From contig JAISLU010000009.1 in the NCBI GenBank assembly GCA_031277095.1, forward strand, positions 1 to 39,635: DNA of 39,635 nucleotides, written 5' to 3'. The notes below the pieces were generated by a model. The model was not told the DNA's origin and made no database searches. It was given only the letters and a program-made list of their open reading frames with translations. The DNA is from Synergistaceae bacterium (lineage in GTDB: Bacteria > Synergistota > Synergistia > Synergistales > Aminobacteriaceae). Both the position numbers and the translations under genes were made by a program. The stretch's first letter is position 1; every line of letters starts with the position of its first letter. Below, in pieces: positions 22,017 to 32,074 of this stretch.

Positions 22017-23226
22017 CTCCATACTTCATATCATCCTCACGCTCCAGCGTCGCGACGGCGTAGCAGACCATGGATTTTCCCGCGCCGGGGTCGTCCGTTC
22101 CCTCGGCGGATTTTGCCTTGACACTGACGCAGGGGCTGCCTCCGGGGTTCAGGAGGGCGGAGAGGTTGTCCCTGACAGCCGGCAGGTGAAGGTTCAGACG
22201 CGGAACTTGGGCCTCTATCACGGCGTCTATCCAGACGATCTTCCAACGGTCCCCTTTCACCCTGTCCGCCACGCGGCGAAGCAGCTCCATGCTGTCCGCG
22301 TTTTTATAACTTTCGTCGGCCGCGGGAAAGAGATTTCCGATGTCGGGCTGGCCTGCGGCTCCCAGCAGCGCGTCGGCCACGGCGTGGGCCAGAACGTCGG
22401 CGTCCGAGTGCCCCAAGAGCCCCAGCGGAGAGGGTATAGCCACACCTCCCAGGACAAGGGGCCTTTCGGGCACCAGCCTGTGTACATCGTAACCGATCCC
22501 CGTCCGCACGCTATTCTCGCCTCCCTGGTTCTTTCGGCTCGCCGCCAGAGCGCCGGCCAACTGCAGGTCCTCCGGCCAGGTCACCTTGAAGTTCAATCGT
22601 TCGCCCTCCACCCAACGGAGCTCCATCTCGGCGGCAAGCCACGCCTCGGCCTCGTCTTTAAAAGAAGAAGAGCCCTTGTGGTCGCTCAAAACCCGGATCA
22701 AAGCCTCACGAAAGAAGGATTGGGGCGTTTGTGTGATGTAAAGGCCCTCTCTGTCCACAGGGAGAACCTTGCCCGACGGGCCGATACGTTTCAGCGCCTC
22801 GGCAACCGGCATGACCGGGATTGCCCCCGCCGTGGGAGTGGTACTCTCCATCAAGGCCCTGATGAGCTTTACGCTGACGAAGGGCCGCGCGGCGTCGTGA
22901 ATCATCACGTAGTCGTACGCGGAGGCTTTCAGCCCATTCCGCACGGAATCCGTGCGCGTATCGCCCCCGGAGGTCACCTTGAGGGGCAGCGGGCAAAGGT
23001 TTTCCAGCATGTTTTTTTCCGTATTTTCCGTCATTTCACGATTTTGAGGCAGCACCAAAACGATTTCCTTCACCCCGGCCTCCGCCAGGGAAAAGGCTGT
23101 TTCGGCGCTCCATCGCCACAGGGGCTTACCGTCGCCCAGGGAGCGAAATTGTTTTTCCAATCCTCCAATCCGTCTGCCGCTGCCACCTGCGACGATCACG
23201 AAGGAAAACGACTTGTCCGCGCTCAT
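21991..23226 (-). CDS. ispDF: Bifunctional IspD/IspF enzyme of the MEP isoprenoid pathway
   Basis: A 411-residue fusion. The N-terminal half (1 to about 225) is 2-C-methyl-D-erythritol 4-phosphate cytidylyltransferase, with VIVAGGSGRRIGG-x-x-KQF, VMIHDAARPFVS, PVMPVAEALKRI and the CDP-binding TQTPQSF. The C-terminal half (about 238 on) is MECDP synthase, with the metal ligands of GIGYDVHR and LGHSDADVLAHAVADALLGA, then GDIGNLFP-like PDIGNLFPA and SAEGTDDPGAG. Both active sites look complete. The last 15 residues (EDDMKYGEKFDRKIR) follow the family end and come partly from a tandem repeat. The start has only a weak SD. It follows the V-ATPase operon but is separated by a hairpin. Confidence 0.94.
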   Translation of the reverse strand: MSADKSFSFVIVAGGSGRRIGGLEKQFRSLGDGKPLWRWSAETAFSLAEAGVKEIVLVLPQNREMTENTEKNMLENLCPLPLKVTSGGDTRTDSVRNGLKASAYDYVMIHDAARPFVSVKLIRALMESTTPTAGAIPVMPVAEALKRIGPSGKVLPVDREGLYITQTPQSFFREALIRVLSDHKGSSSFKDEAEAWLAAEMELRWVEGERLNFKVTWPEDLQLAGALAASRKNQGGENSVRTGIGYDVHRLVPERPLVLGGVAIPSPLGLLGHSDADVLAHAVADALLGAAGQPDIGNLFPAADESYKNADSMELLRRVADRVKGDRWKIVWIDAVIEAQVPRLNLHLPAVRDNLSALLNPGGSPCVSVKAKSAEGTDDPGAGKSMVCYAVATLEREDDMKYGEKFDRKIR

Positions 23227-23295
23227 TTTACACGATCATAGCCTTTCATCGACTCAAAACCCCCTGCAGTTCAAACACGATCCTCTTGCAAACAC

Positions 23296-23328
23296 GATCT
23301 TCTTCAGATCTTCTTCCGGTCTTCTTCA
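23296..23328 (-). repeat. 11-bp tandem triplication upstream of ispDF
   Basis: GATCTTCTTCA, GATCTTCTTCC and GGTCTTCTTCA run head to tail, 70 bases upstream of the ispDF start. Confidence 0.9.
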
Positions 23329-23372
23329 GTGATGATACCTCGAACCCTGCAAAATCGAAAGCCCGAGCCCGT

Positions 23373-23414
23373 GGAAAAGTCCGGCGGCGACCCCATCGCC
23401 AGGGCCGCCGCCGG
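23373..23414 (-). terminator. Probable terminator after the V-ATPase operon
   Basis: CCGGCGGCG (23381-23389) and CGCCGCCGG (23406-23414) form a 9-bp perfect stem with a 16-base loop. On the minus strand it is followed by ACTTTTCC, a modest U tract; on the plus strand by TTTTCG. Confidence 0.65.
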
Positions 23415-23428
23415 TTTTCGTTTGTTGC

Positions 23429-23478
23429 GAATTCAAGAACTCCCCGAATTCAAGAATTCTCTGAATTCAAGAACTACG
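23429..23478 (-). repeat. 17-bp tandem triplication over the V-ATPase subunit D stop codon
   Basis: GAATTCAAGAACTCCCC, GAATTCAAGAATTCTCT and GAATTCAAGAACTACG follow one another; the last contains the subunit D stop codon (23474-23476). Confidence 0.9.
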
Positions 23479-24100
23479 CCCCTTTGCGGACGATCTCCTT
23501 GATCTTCATGAGGCGGGAAAGAGTGGAACGCTCTTGCTCGTCGAGCTTCATGCTGATGTAGCGGATCGTTTCCGACAGGTTGGGGATCATGACGTACTCC
23601 AGGGCGTTGACGCGCCTCCGGGTGCGCTCGATCTCGCCGGCCATCAGGCGGATGGCCTTTTCCTTGGCGGCAAGCTCCAGAAGGCGGAGAATCAGCTTGC
23701 CAAACTGCTCCAGGGCCACGTCCAGCAAAAGAGGCACCGAGGCGAAGCCGTAGTTCACGGGGTTGCCCTCCTGCCTGACGTCGTACTCGGGAACGAGGAC
23801 GCTCATGACGTTTTTCCAGTTCACGGAAAGGGAACACCGGGCGCCGGGAAACATCAAAGCCTGCTCCAGAACCTCGGGCGTGGTCTGGGCGCGGGACAGG
23901 ACGAAGAAGCCGAAGCAGTCCTTTAACTCCGCCTCGACCTGCTCGCGCAGCGCCTTGCCTTCCCGGGCGCGCTCCAAAAATGCCTTGATGAGGGCATCTT
24001 GCTTGTCTTTCAGGAGCTTGTGTCCCCGCTTCGCCACGACAAGGCGTTTTTTCAGCCTGGAAAGCTCCATACGATTGGGGTTGACGTTAATGCGTGCCAT
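23474..24100 (-). CDS. ntpD: V-type ATPase subunit D (central stalk)
   Basis: The 208-residue central-stalk rotor subunit that passes torque between the A3B3 head and the membrane ring. The N-terminal INVNPNRMELSRLKKRLVVA and KRGHKLLKDKQDALI, and the C-terminal RRRVNALEYVMIPNLSETI and LDEQERSTLSRLMKIKE, are the canonical coiled-coil ends of this subunit. The start ATG has GGGGGTG upstream. It is the last gene of the nine-gene operon, 15 bases after ntpB, and its stop codon lies in a tandem repeat. Confidence 0.95.
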   Translation of the reverse strand: MARINVNPNRMELSRLKKRLVVAKRGHKLLKDKQDALIKAFLERAREGKALREQVEAELKDCFGFFVLSRAQTTPEVLEQALMFPGARCSLSVNWKNVMSVLVPEYDVRQEGNPVNYGFASVPLLLDVALEQFGKLILRLLELAAKEKAIRLMAGEIERTRRRVNALEYVMIPNLSETIRYISMKLDEQERSTLSRLMKIKEIVRKGA

Positions 24101-24115
24101 TTCTCGGCACCCCCC

Positions 24116-25558
24116 CTAGCCCTTGGCGCCTGCGGAAGTCGTTTGTTTCGGATCCCCTTTTCCCGGCTCCGATTTCGCCAGTTTGGGCTTCAGATATTTC
24201 TCGATGTAAGCGTCGCGGATACGTTTCAGCTCCTTCGTGGGGATCATGGTCAGAAGGTCCCAGCCGAGTTCCAGGGTCCCCTCTATCGTGCGGTTTTCGT
24301 ACTCTCCCTGACGGATGTACCTGTCCTCGAAAACGTCGGAGAACGCCGCGAACGCCTTGTCTTCCTCGGTCAACGCCCCTTCGCCCAGGATGACCGCCAG
24401 CTCCTTGGCCTCTTTGCCCCGGGCGTAGGCCGCGAAAAGCTGGTTCATCAGGTCGGCGTGATCCTCTCGGGTCCGGTCTTTCCCGATGCCCTTGTCCTTC
24501 AGGCGGGACAAAGACGGCAAAACGTCCACGGGGGGGTAGATTCCCTTGCGGTGCAGGGCGCGGCTCAAGATGATCTGCCCCTCGGTGATGTAGCCGGTCA
24601 GGTCGGGGATCGGGTGGGTTTTGTCGTCCTCGGGCATGGTCAGGATGGGAATTTGGGTGATGGAGCCCTTTTTGCCCTTCAGACGCCCCGCGCGCTCGTA
24701 CATGGTCGCCAGGTCGGTGTAGAGGTAACCGGGATAGCCCCGTCGTCCGGGCACCTCCTTGCGGGCGGCGGAGATCTCCCGCAGGGCCTCGCAGTAGTTC
24801 GTGAGGTCAGTGAGAATGACGACCACGTGCATGTCGCACTCGAAGGCCAGATATTCCGCCGCCGTCAGGGCGATGCGCGGCGTGGTGATGCGCTCGATCG
24901 CCGGGTCGTCCGCCAGGTTGATGTAGAGTACCGTGCGCTGCAGGGCCCCCGTCTTGCGGAAGTCCTCCATGAAAAAGGAGGCTTCCTCGAAGGTGATGCC
25001 CATAGCGGCGAAAACCACGGCGAAGTCCTCGTGCCCTCCGCCGATGACCGCGGCTTGGCGGGCGATCTGTGCCGCCATACGGTTGTGGGGCAGACCGCTG
25101 GCCGAGAAGATGGGGAGCTTCTGTCCGCGGACCATGGGGTTCAGGCCGTCGATGGTGGAGATTCCGGTCTGGATGAACTCCGAGGGGAAGTCGCGGGAGT
25201 AGGGGTTCATGGGCATTCCGTTGATGTCGAGCTTCTTGTCGGAGATCAGGTTGGCGCCGCCGTCGATGGGCTCGCCGCGCCCGTTGAACACGCGGCCCAG
25301 CATGTCGCGGGCCACGGGCAGCATCAGAACTCCGCCCAGAAATCGCGCCTTCGTCCCCTCCACGTCGATGCCGCTGGTTCCCTCGAAAACCTGGACGAGA
25401 GCGCGGGTAGATTCGATCTCCAAAACGCGGCCGCGCCTTTTTTCTCCGTTGGCGAGTTCGATCTCCACCAGCTCGTCGTAGCGCACGTCCGCCGTGTTTT
25501 CGACCATCATCAGGGGTCCGGAAAGGCCGGAGATGGTTCGATACTCCTTAGGCAACAT
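24116..25558 (-). CDS. ntpB: V-type ATPase subunit B (non-catalytic)
   Basis: The non-catalytic nucleotide-binding subunit of the V1 head, 480 residues. Typical features are [36 protein letters not shown] (whose P-loop equivalent [12 protein letters not shown] lacks the Walker A Lys, as expected for B), [30 protein letters not shown] and [20 protein letters not shown] (split). The frame opens with a GTG at 25567 inside the SD; GGGGGG at 25566-25571 better fits the ATG at 25558. The gene overlaps the end of ntpA by 11 bases, so the two are translationally coupled. Confidence 0.96.
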   Translation of the reverse strand: MLPKEYRTISGLSGPLMMVENTADVRYDELVEIELANGEKRRGRVLEIESTRALVQVFEGTSGIDVEGTKARFLGGVLMLPVARDMLGRVFNGRGEPIDGGANLISDKKLDINGMPMNPYSRDFPSEFIQTGISTIDGLNPMVRGQKLPIFSASGLPHNRMAAQIARQAAVIGGGHEDFAVVFAAMGITFEEASFFMEDFRKTGALQRTVLYINLADDPAIERITTPRIALTAAEYLAFECDMHVVVILTDLTNYCEALREISAARKEVPGRRGYPGYLYTDLATMYERAGRLKGKKGSITQIPILTMPEDDKTHPIPDLTGYITEGQIILSRALHRKGIYPPVDVLPSLSRLKDKGIGKDRTREDHADLMNQLFAAYARGKEAKELAVILGEGALTEEDKAFAAFSDVFEDRYIRQGEYENRTIEGTLELGWDLLTMIPTKELKRIRDAYIEKYLKPKLAKSEPGKGDPKQTTSAGAKG

Positions 25559-27371
25559 TTTGTTCACCCCCCTTGAACGCGGCTGCGTCCGGGACGAGCC
25601 TGTTGATTTCCTCTTTTATGGTGTCCTCCAGCTTATCGATCCGGTCGATGTGTTTTTCCTCCAGGTAGCGCATTCTGGCGATCTGCTCCCGCACCGGCAG
25701 GTTGAAAAGCTCGTTCATGGGCGCTCCCTTCTTCAAAGCGTCCATGCCCGCGTGGTGGAATCGGATGATGGTCTTGAGCATACGAAACTGCTTGTCCATC
25801 GACGCGTAGGTATCCACTTCGTGAAAGGCGTTTTGATGCAGAAAATCCTCCCGCAGCGACTTCGCCGTCTCCAACACCATGCGCTCCTCTTTGGAAAGAG
25901 CGTCGATACCCACCAGGCGCACCACCTCCCGCAGTTGGTCCTCCTCCTCCAGCAGGCTCATAGCCTGGATGCGCAAGCCGCTCCACTCGTCGTCGAAGCG
26001 TCCGTTCCAGTATTCGTCCAGAGTTTCGGTATAAAGGGAGTAGCTGGAAAGCCAGTTGATGGCCGGGAAGTGGCGCTGGTAGGCCAGGTTTGCGTCGAGC
26101 CCCCAGAATACCTTCGTTACCCGCAGCGTGTTCTGGGTCACGGGCTCGGACAGGTCGCCTCCGGGGGGAGAGACCGCCCCGATGACGCTGATGGAGCCCT
26201 CCTTGCCGTCCTTGCCCTTGACGATACACCGCCCGGCGCGCTCGTAAAAAGAGGCCAGACGGGTTCCCAGGTAGGCGGGGTACCCTTCCTCGCCAGGCAT
26301 TTCCTCGAGACGCCCCGACATTTCCCGCAGGGCCTCGGCCCACCGGCTGGTGGAGTCCGCCATGAGGGCCACGGAGTACCCCATGTCCCGGTAATACTCG
26401 GCCAGGGTGATGGCGGTGTAGATGGAAGCCTCCCGGGCGGCCACCGGCATGTTGGATGTGTTGGCGATGAGGGTCGTGCGCTTCATCAGCGGATGGCCAG
26501 ACTGGGGGTCCTCCAGCTCGGGGAACTCCAGAAGCACGTCGGTCATCTCGTTGCCGCGCTCGCCGCAGCCCACGTAAACCACGATCTGAGCTTGGGCCCA
26601 TTTGGCAAATTGATGCTGGATGACCGTTTTCCCCGACCCGAAAGGACCGGGCACACAAGCCGTTCCCCCCAAAGCTATGGGGAAAAATGCGTCGACCACG
26701 CGCTGTCCCGTGGACATGGGCACGTTGGGCGGCAGACGGCGCGTCACAGGGCGCGGAGTGCGCACCGGCCAGCGCTGGAGCATTTTCACCTCGTGCTGAA
26801 CTCCCTTGTATTCGATGACGGCCGCGGTCTCCTCCACGGTGAGGTCGCCGGCGCGAATGCTTTTGACGGTCCCTCTGAGTCCGTGGGGCACCATGATCCG
26901 GTGTTCGACGATGACGGTCTCCTGGACGACGCCCAGCACGTCCCCCTCCTCCACCAGGTCTCCCGCCTTGACCTTGGGGGTGAACTTCCACTTTTTACCG
27001 CGGTCGATGGCCGGAACGTTGATGCCTCTGGAGATGAAGTGGCTCTTCGCCGCCTTCTCGATGAGTTCCAGGGGCCGCTGGATACCGTCGTAAAACTGTT
27101 CGATGATGCCGGGCCCCAGTTCGACGGAAAGGGGCTCCCCGAGGCAGATCACCGGCTCTCCGGGCTTGAGCCCCGAGGTTTCCTCGTAGGCCTGGATGGA
27201 CGCCGTGTCCTCCTTGAGTTCGACGATCTCTCCGATCAGGCCGATCTCGCCGATATGAACCACGTCGTACATGCTGGCGCCCAGCATCCCCTTGGCGACC
27301 ACCAGAGGACCGGATATGCGTTCTATGACGCCTTGAATTTTGACGTCTTGAAATTTTTCTTCGTTGGCCAT
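25548..27371 (-). CDS. ntpA: V-type ATPase subunit A (catalytic)
   Basis: The catalytic ATP-hydrolysing or synthesising subunit, 607 residues. Visible parts are the N-terminal barrel ([16 protein letters not shown]), the bulge domain specific to V/A-type A subunits ([16 protein letters not shown] region), the Walker [10 protein letters not shown] (about residue 245), the catalytic region [13 protein letters not shown], and [20 protein letters not shown] with [15 protein letters not shown] (quoted in parts). All key residues look intact. GGAGGGAAGAGT precedes the ATG. It is the longest gene in the operon and lies between ntpG and ntpB. Confidence 0.97.
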   Translation of the reverse strand: MANEEKFQDVKIQGVIERISGPLVVAKGMLGASMYDVVHIGEIGLIGEIVELKEDTASIQAYEETSGLKPGEPVICLGEPLSVELGPGIIEQFYDGIQRPLELIEKAAKSHFISRGINVPAIDRGKKWKFTPKVKAGDLVEEGDVLGVVQETVIVEHRIMVPHGLRGTVKSIRAGDLTVEETAAVIEYKGVQHEVKMLQRWPVRTPRPVTRRLPPNVPMSTGQRVVDAFFPIALGGTACVPGPFGSGKTVIQHQFAKWAQAQIVVYVGCGERGNEMTDVLLEFPELEDPQSGHPLMKRTTLIANTSNMPVAAREASIYTAITLAEYYRDMGYSVALMADSTSRWAEALREMSGRLEEMPGEEGYPAYLGTRLASFYERAGRCIVKGKDGKEGSISVIGAVSPPGGDLSEPVTQNTLRVTKVFWGLDANLAYQRHFPAINWLSSYSLYTETLDEYWNGRFDDEWSGLRIQAMSLLEEEDQLREVVRLVGIDALSKEERMVLETAKSLREDFLHQNAFHEVDTYASMDKQFRMLKTIIRFHHAGMDALKKGAPMNELFNLPVREQIARMRYLEEKHIDRIDKLEDTIKEEINRLVPDAAAFKGGEQNVA

Positions 27372-27388
27372 ACTCTTCCCTCCTAAAT

Positions 27389-27742
27389 TTACCTTTCAGC
27401 AAATATGTCCATGCCGACGGCTTTTTCGACGCTGTTGCGGATCGAGGCCAGGCCGGCGCCGGTGCTGCCCAGGACTCCAGGCAGGGGCAGGACGCTGGTG
27501 TCGTAGGCGTCGTTGATCGCCTCTACTTTTTGGGTGAACTCGACGAAAAGGTCCTCCTGAATGAACACGACGGCGTAATTTTCCCGCGCCAGATCTTCCA
27601 GGATCTGCCCAAACTTCTCTCGTTTCGCGGCGTCCAGCACAACGGGTTTTATCCCCACGGCCTGGAAGGGCAGCACCATCTCGTAGTCCCCTATGGCCGC
27701 CATAGGAAGGGCGTTTTTGCTGTCGTAAGAACTATCGGGCAT
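27389..27742 (-). CDS. ntpG: V-type ATPase subunit F (NtpG in E. hirae naming)
   Basis: The small regulatory subunit bound to the central stalk, 117 residues. The Rossmann-like pattern is visible: [31 protein letters not shown] and [20 protein letters not shown] (as separate stretches), the last typical of the C-terminal half of subunit F. Its ATG lies inside the end of ntpC (11-base overlap), and it is followed by ntpA after 17 bases. The GAGG nine bases upstream is the likely SD. Confidence 0.92.
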   Translation of the reverse strand: MPDSSYDSKNALPMAAIGDYEMVLPFQAVGIKPVVLDAAKREKFGQILEDLARENYAVVFIQEDLFVEFTQKVEAINDAYDTSVLPLPGVLGSTGAGLASIRNSVEKAVGMDIFAER

Positions 27743-28748
27743 GGCTCAACAACCTCCTCGCGAACTCCCGGTTCAGGCCGTTGGCGACGCACACCAGAGC
27801 GATGCGGAGGTTGCGCGCCTCCTCTTCCTTCCGCAGAAGATACAAAATGACGTTTTCCGGGGCGGAACCGTATTTTGCCTTTTCCAAGGCGCGGATAAGG
27901 TACTCGTCCAGGGCCTTCGATATCTCGGCAAGGGCGGATCGAACGTCCGAACGGTCTTGAACGGCCTCCAGCGCGGCGCCGATGTCGGTATGGGACAGGG
28001 TTTTGCTCCAGGACTCCAGGGGCTCGCCCATGAGTTTCGCCACGTCGTCGGGACGGATCGTCCCTCCCCTGTGGAAAAACACCAGGGCGGAGGAGGGATC
28101 GACGTTCATGCGGGAAAGCCTCACCGCATTCCGGAGGTTCTCCGCGTCTATTTTGTGCTGCACCCAGCCCACGATCGCCGTTGTCAGCCGCTCCTTTTTC
28201 AGTTTCTCCTCCAGCGTTTCCGCCAGGGCCTTCATTGCCGCGAACAGATGTCCGTCCAAAAGAATTTCGGCCTGCCGGGGGTCCTTCGACTGCTCCCAGG
28301 CCGACCAGCAGTGGGGAATGACGTCCCCGAGGCCATAGGGCAAAAAACCGTACTCTTCGCCCTCCAGAGCCATGATCAGGCTGTCCGTATCGACAGCGCC
28401 CAGCCCGGTCAGCAGGTCGTAGCGGCGCTCTCCCCCTTCCCTGGCTTTGAAGAGGCTTTTCAGGATGACCTTGACGTTGTTGAAATCGTAGGGCATTCTG
28501 CAGATGTCCAGCAATTCCCGGTCGGGCACGAATTGCGTCAGTTCGTTGCAGGTGGCGATCAGCTCGTTGTCGATGACCTGATCGAATTTCACGTCGGAGG
28601 CGCCGAGCCATTGGGAGTAAACCGTTTCCCCCAGGGATTTCAAAGCGTCTTCCAACGTCTCGCTGTCGATGAGCCGCGAAAAGAACGACGCGTCCAGAAA
28701 ACGATTTTCCATGGCCCGCAGCCGCGCCACCGCGTACACATAGCTCAC
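27732..28748 (-). CDS. ntpC: V-type ATPase subunit C (AC39/d type)
   Basis: The subunit that couples the central stalk to the membrane ring, 338 residues, all helical. SYVYAVARLRAMENRFLD at the N-terminus and the three repeated helical modules (for example FNNVKVILKSLFKA, AENLRNAVRLSRM and EARNLRIALVCVANGL) identify it. The frame opens at a GTG at 28757, but that codon is part of the SD GAGGGGGTGG; the GTG at 28748 is correctly spaced and gives the usual MSYVYAVAR start. Upstream lies a 15-bp minisatellite separating it from ntpE. Confidence 0.92.
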   Translation of the reverse strand: MSYVYAVARLRAMENRFLDASFFSRLIDSETLEDALKSLGETVYSQWLGASDVKFDQVIDNELIATCNELTQFVPDRELLDICRMPYDFNNVKVILKSLFKAREGGERRYDLLTGLGAVDTDSLIMALEGEEYGFLPYGLGDVIPHCWSAWEQSKDPRQAEILLDGHLFAAMKALAETLEEKLKKERLTTAIVGWVQHKIDAENLRNAVRLSRMNVDPSSALVFFHRGGTIRPDDVAKLMGEPLESWSKTLSHTDIGAALEAVQDRSDVRSALAEISKALDEYLIRALEKAKYGSAPENVILYLLRKEEEARNLRIALVCVANGLNREFARRLLSHAR

Positions 28749-28800
28749 AGTTGCCACCCCCTCGATTCAGGCAGTTTGGATTCGGGTAAATTCAAGCGCC

Positions 28801-28902
28801 GTGAATTCAATTGCATTGAATCTAATTGCATTGAATTTAATTGTAGTGAATTTAATCTTGAATTTAATTGCATTAAACTTAATTGCAATAAAATTAATTG
28901 AG
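28801..28902 (-). repeat. 15-bp AT-rich minisatellite between V-ATPase subunits E and C, seven copies
   Basis: Seven imperfect units of the form TTGAATTTAATTGCA (one shortened to 12 bp) fill the gap between ntpE and ntpC. It is far more AT-rich than the genes on either side. The minus strand frame through it reads as an LQLNS-type repeat, but there is no conserved protein and no need to call it a gene. Confidence 0.95.
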
Positions 28903-28958
28903 ACAAATTCGGCTGAGGCAAAAAGCCCAAAGTTAGGGTAGCCAAAATCCTGACCGCC

Positions 28959-29537
28959 CTAGGAGAACAGACGTTTGACCACGTCCGCTTCGATTTCCGG
29001 ACGAATGTCCCTCACCAGCATGTCCCAGGAACAATTGATGTCGATCTTCCCGTTCCTCAACACGAACCCGCCCGAAATCGGCAGGCGATCGCCGGAAAAA
29101 GACAGACGGGTGGAGTGGGAAGCGTTGTAGCTGTCGAGCCACGCGCCGTCGATGTAGCGTTCGTTTTTGCCGATCAGGATCACTTCTTCCCCGGTTACCA
29201 CGGCTTTTTCCATCAACTTATGGACGAAAGAAAGATAGTTGTCGTGGGGCAGCTCCGTCAGCTTGCGCAGCGCTCCCTCGAAGGCCTCGCCGATCAGGCG
29301 CTGCTTGACGCCCAGATCCACCTTGTTGGCGTCGAGGTCGGCCACGATCTGGCGGCGTCTTGAAATCTCCGGTTCCTCTTTGGCAAAGCGTTCCTTGTAC
29401 GAAGCCTGGACGGCTTTGGCCTCGCTGTCGGCCTGTCTGTTCACGGCCGAGACTCGGGCGTCGTTTTCGGCCTCCACGGCTTTGATTTGGGCTTGGGCTT
29501 CCGCGTTTATTTTCGCTTTGATATCGGCCAGGGACAT
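28959..29537 (-). CDS. ntpE: V-type ATPase subunit E (peripheral stalk)
   Basis: The peripheral-stalk subunit, 192 residues. The N-terminal half is a long charged helix (ADIKAKINAEAQAQIKAVEA onward) that pairs with NtpF, and the C-terminal half is the globular domain (VKLGV-like region, FSGDRLPISGGFVLRNGKID, and CSWDMLVRDIRPEIEADV). The reading frame is open much further upstream, through ntpK in another frame, but the protein clearly starts at the ATG at 29535-29537, preceded by GGCGGGTGA. It ends about 200 bases before ntpC, an unusual gap occupied by a minisatellite. Confidence 0.92.
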   Translation of the reverse strand: MSLADIKAKINAEAQAQIKAVEAENDARVSAVNRQADSEAKAVQASYKERFAKEEPEISRRRQIVADLDANKVDLGVKQRLIGEAFEGALRKLTELPHDNYLSFVHKLMEKAVVTGEEVILIGKNERYIDGAWLDSYNASHSTRLSFSGDRLPISGGFVLRNGKIDINCSWDMLVRDIRPEIEADVVKRLFS

Positions 29538-29551
29538 GAATGTCACCCGCC

Positions 29552-30055
<504 letters not shown>

Positions 30056-30067
30056 TTAAATCTCGAC

Positions 30068-32074
30068 TTAGATTTCATCGAAAATGTCCACGTACTGCGT
30101 CTGAAATTTCAAAGGGTTGAAGTTCACTCCGTCGCCCGTGTAAAATTTGCTGAAGAACTCCACGTACTGGAGCCTCATGGCGTGTACGAAAGCACCCAGC
30201 AGGTTGATGGCGAGGCTGAACACGTGTCCTCCCGCGACCACGAAAAAGGCAAGGAGCCAGCCTACGAAGGGAACCCCCACGATCATCTGGCCGAGCAAGT
30301 TGATGACCGACCCGATGACCGCCGACCCCAAACCCAGGGCCAGAAGGCGGCTGTAGCTCAAAATGTCTCCCAAATACGCGGTGCTGCCGTAAAGGGCGTA
30401 CAGGCCCAACCCCACCTTCAGGAAAATGTTCTTTTCCCCTCTTCCGGCGTACCAGAATATCAGGCCCGTTCCGACGACCGCCATGACCGCGCCGGGCGCA
30501 TAAAAGAAACGAGGCAGCATGGCCGAACTTCCTCCGCCCACAAAAAGAAGGCCCATCACAAAAAGAATCCAGGATATTTTGCCCCCAGCGGCGTCGGCGT
30601 AGTTGCCTCTGCGGCATTCGTCGTAAGCGGCGACACCCAAACCGAACATCAGATGAACGACGCCCAAAAGGAGGGAAATCCCCAAAATCGCCACGGGATT
30701 CTTCAGCGGGTCCACGATGAGCAGCGCATCTTTAACAGGCCGCAAAAAGGCCCCGAAGGGGAAGGCGTCGATAAAATCTCCGAAAAAGCTCCCTGTCACC
30801 GCCCCGTAAAGGAAGGTGGCCGCCGCGCCAACGTAGAACAAACGCATGAAGTTTTTGGTCCCGTCGGGAATCTTGCGGTATTTTTTGAAGAGGAGCCACA
30901 AGACCGAGGCTATCACTATGGCATACCCCGCGTCGCCCAGGCACATCCCGAAGAACAGAAAGAAGAACGGGGCCATAGGGGAAGTGGGGTCTCTCTGGCC
31001 GTAAGCAGGGGGGGAATACAAGTTGGTGAGGACCTCCGCGGGCCTGTTGAAAGCGTTGTTCATCAAGAGCGTGGGAGGACGGTCCTCCTCCTTGGGGTCG
31101 GAGACGACAAATGCCACGGCGGACCCCGCTGCCTCCACCTGTTTTTGCAGAGCCGGCACCGCCGCCGCCGGAACCCAGAAACACGTCCTGACCGTGCTGT
31201 CGGTGGCGACGCTGGCGGCGAGGGCGTGATAGCGGTCGTGGAGAACTTTCCAGTAGTCGGACATGCTTTGAACCACGGGCATCCACTCGTCGGCCGTACA
31301 TGCCAGGTCCTGGAGAATTTCGGACTCTTCGCCCTCGCACTCGGCGAGCCGGTCGGAGATCTTCGCGGACTCCCGGGCGACGGTGTCGGAGATATGCGCG
31401 GGCAAATCGACGAGGGTCATGCCGTTCTTCACGCAAAGCTCGAGAATTTCCTGTTCCCGGCTCCGCAGGTACAGAACCACGACCCAAGCGTCTTTATCCT
31501 TGGTTTTTCGGGGTGCGACGAAAAGCTCCGTTTCCTTTGAATAAGCCGAATGAGTCAGATCCTGCTTCAAGGCCTCTGACTGGGCGGCGGAAAGAGTTCC
31601 CAAAACCCCTTTCAAAGTGCGGGTCCCTTCTCCCAAAACGGAGAGAGGGTAGGGAAAGCCCTTTATCTTGGAAAGTATCCCGGCGTTTACTTTGTGCTGC
31701 GAAATTTCGATCCGTAGTTCGTTCAGCTTCGCTTCCGTGGTCTTGACGGACGAAACCAGTTCCTTCAAATCCGTTTCCTGAGCTATTTGGGCCAATTCAT
31801 CCAGGGAAAAAACCTGTCTTTCCCCCAGCAGCCGGTCGATGGACGACACTGGGTCCGTGTAATGGCTCCCCAGCGTTCGGAACAGGTACCGTAAATAAGC
31901 CTCCTGCTCCTCGCAAGCCGCCAGTCGGTTTTCGGTCTCCGCCAGACGCGCCTCGGGTCCCTCCGCAGATTCGATGATCTGACATACCCCGCTGCGCTGG
32001 ACGATTCGCGCCACGTTTTCCTCAACGGATTTGTGATAGTAAAGCTCCACTTTTTTGAGCTCAGCTACGCCCAT
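30068..32074 (-). CDS. ntpI: V-type ATPase subunit I (membrane a-type stator)
   Basis: The 668-residue stator subunit that forms the ion half-channels. The N-terminal 350 residues are cytoplasmic and rich in coiled coil; about eight transmembrane segments follow from FFFLFFGMCLGDAGYAI. The channel region includes SYSRLLALGLGSAVIGSVIN, with the essential Arg in the SR-L pattern, and GHVFSLAINLLGAFVHAMRL near the end, then QYVEFFSKFY, all hallmarks of this family. The ATG overlaps the end of ntpF by 14 bases, so the two are coupled. Confidence 0.95.
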   Translation of the reverse strand: MGVAELKKVELYYHKSVEENVARIVQRSGVCQIIESAEGPEARLAETENRLAACEEQEAYLRYLFRTLGSHYTDPVSSIDRLLGERQVFSLDELAQIAQETDLKELVSSVKTTEAKLNELRIEISQHKVNAGILSKIKGFPYPLSVLGEGTRTLKGVLGTLSAAQSEALKQDLTHSAYSKETELFVAPRKTKDKDAWVVVLYLRSREQEILELCVKNGMTLVDLPAHISDTVARESAKISDRLAECEGEESEILQDLACTADEWMPVVQSMSDYWKVLHDRYHALAASVATDSTVRTCFWVPAAAVPALQKQVEAAGSAVAFVVSDPKEEDRPPTLLMNNAFNRPAEVLTNLYSPPAYGQRDPTSPMAPFFFLFFGMCLGDAGYAIVIASVLWLLFKKYRKIPDGTKNFMRLFYVGAAATFLYGAVTGSFFGDFIDAFPFGAFLRPVKDALLIVDPLKNPVAILGISLLLGVVHLMFGLGVAAYDECRRGNYADAAGGKISWILFVMGLLFVGGGSSAMLPRFFYAPGAVMAVVGTGLIFWYAGRGEKNIFLKVGLGLYALYGSTAYLGDILSYSRLLALGLGSAVIGSVINLLGQMIVGVPFVGWLLAFFVVAGGHVFSLAINLLGAFVHAMRLQYVEFFSKFYTGDGVNFNPLKFQTQYVDIFDEI

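Noticed and set aside
25494-27386. A 630-codon plus-strand open frame across the V-ATPase A subunit gene
   Set aside because: It lies wholly antisense to ntpA, has no SD, no recognisable protein sequence and is explained by the high-GC codon bias of the real gene.
28801-28902. The short repeats as CRISPR arrays
   Set aside because: Units are 15 bp or less and contiguous, with no spacers, and no cas genes are present in the window.
28745-28945. A 66-codon minus-strand frame rich in LQLNS repeats between ntpE and ntpC
   Set aside because: It is produced by the 15-bp minisatellite, which is in multiples of three; there is no SD or conserved sequence.
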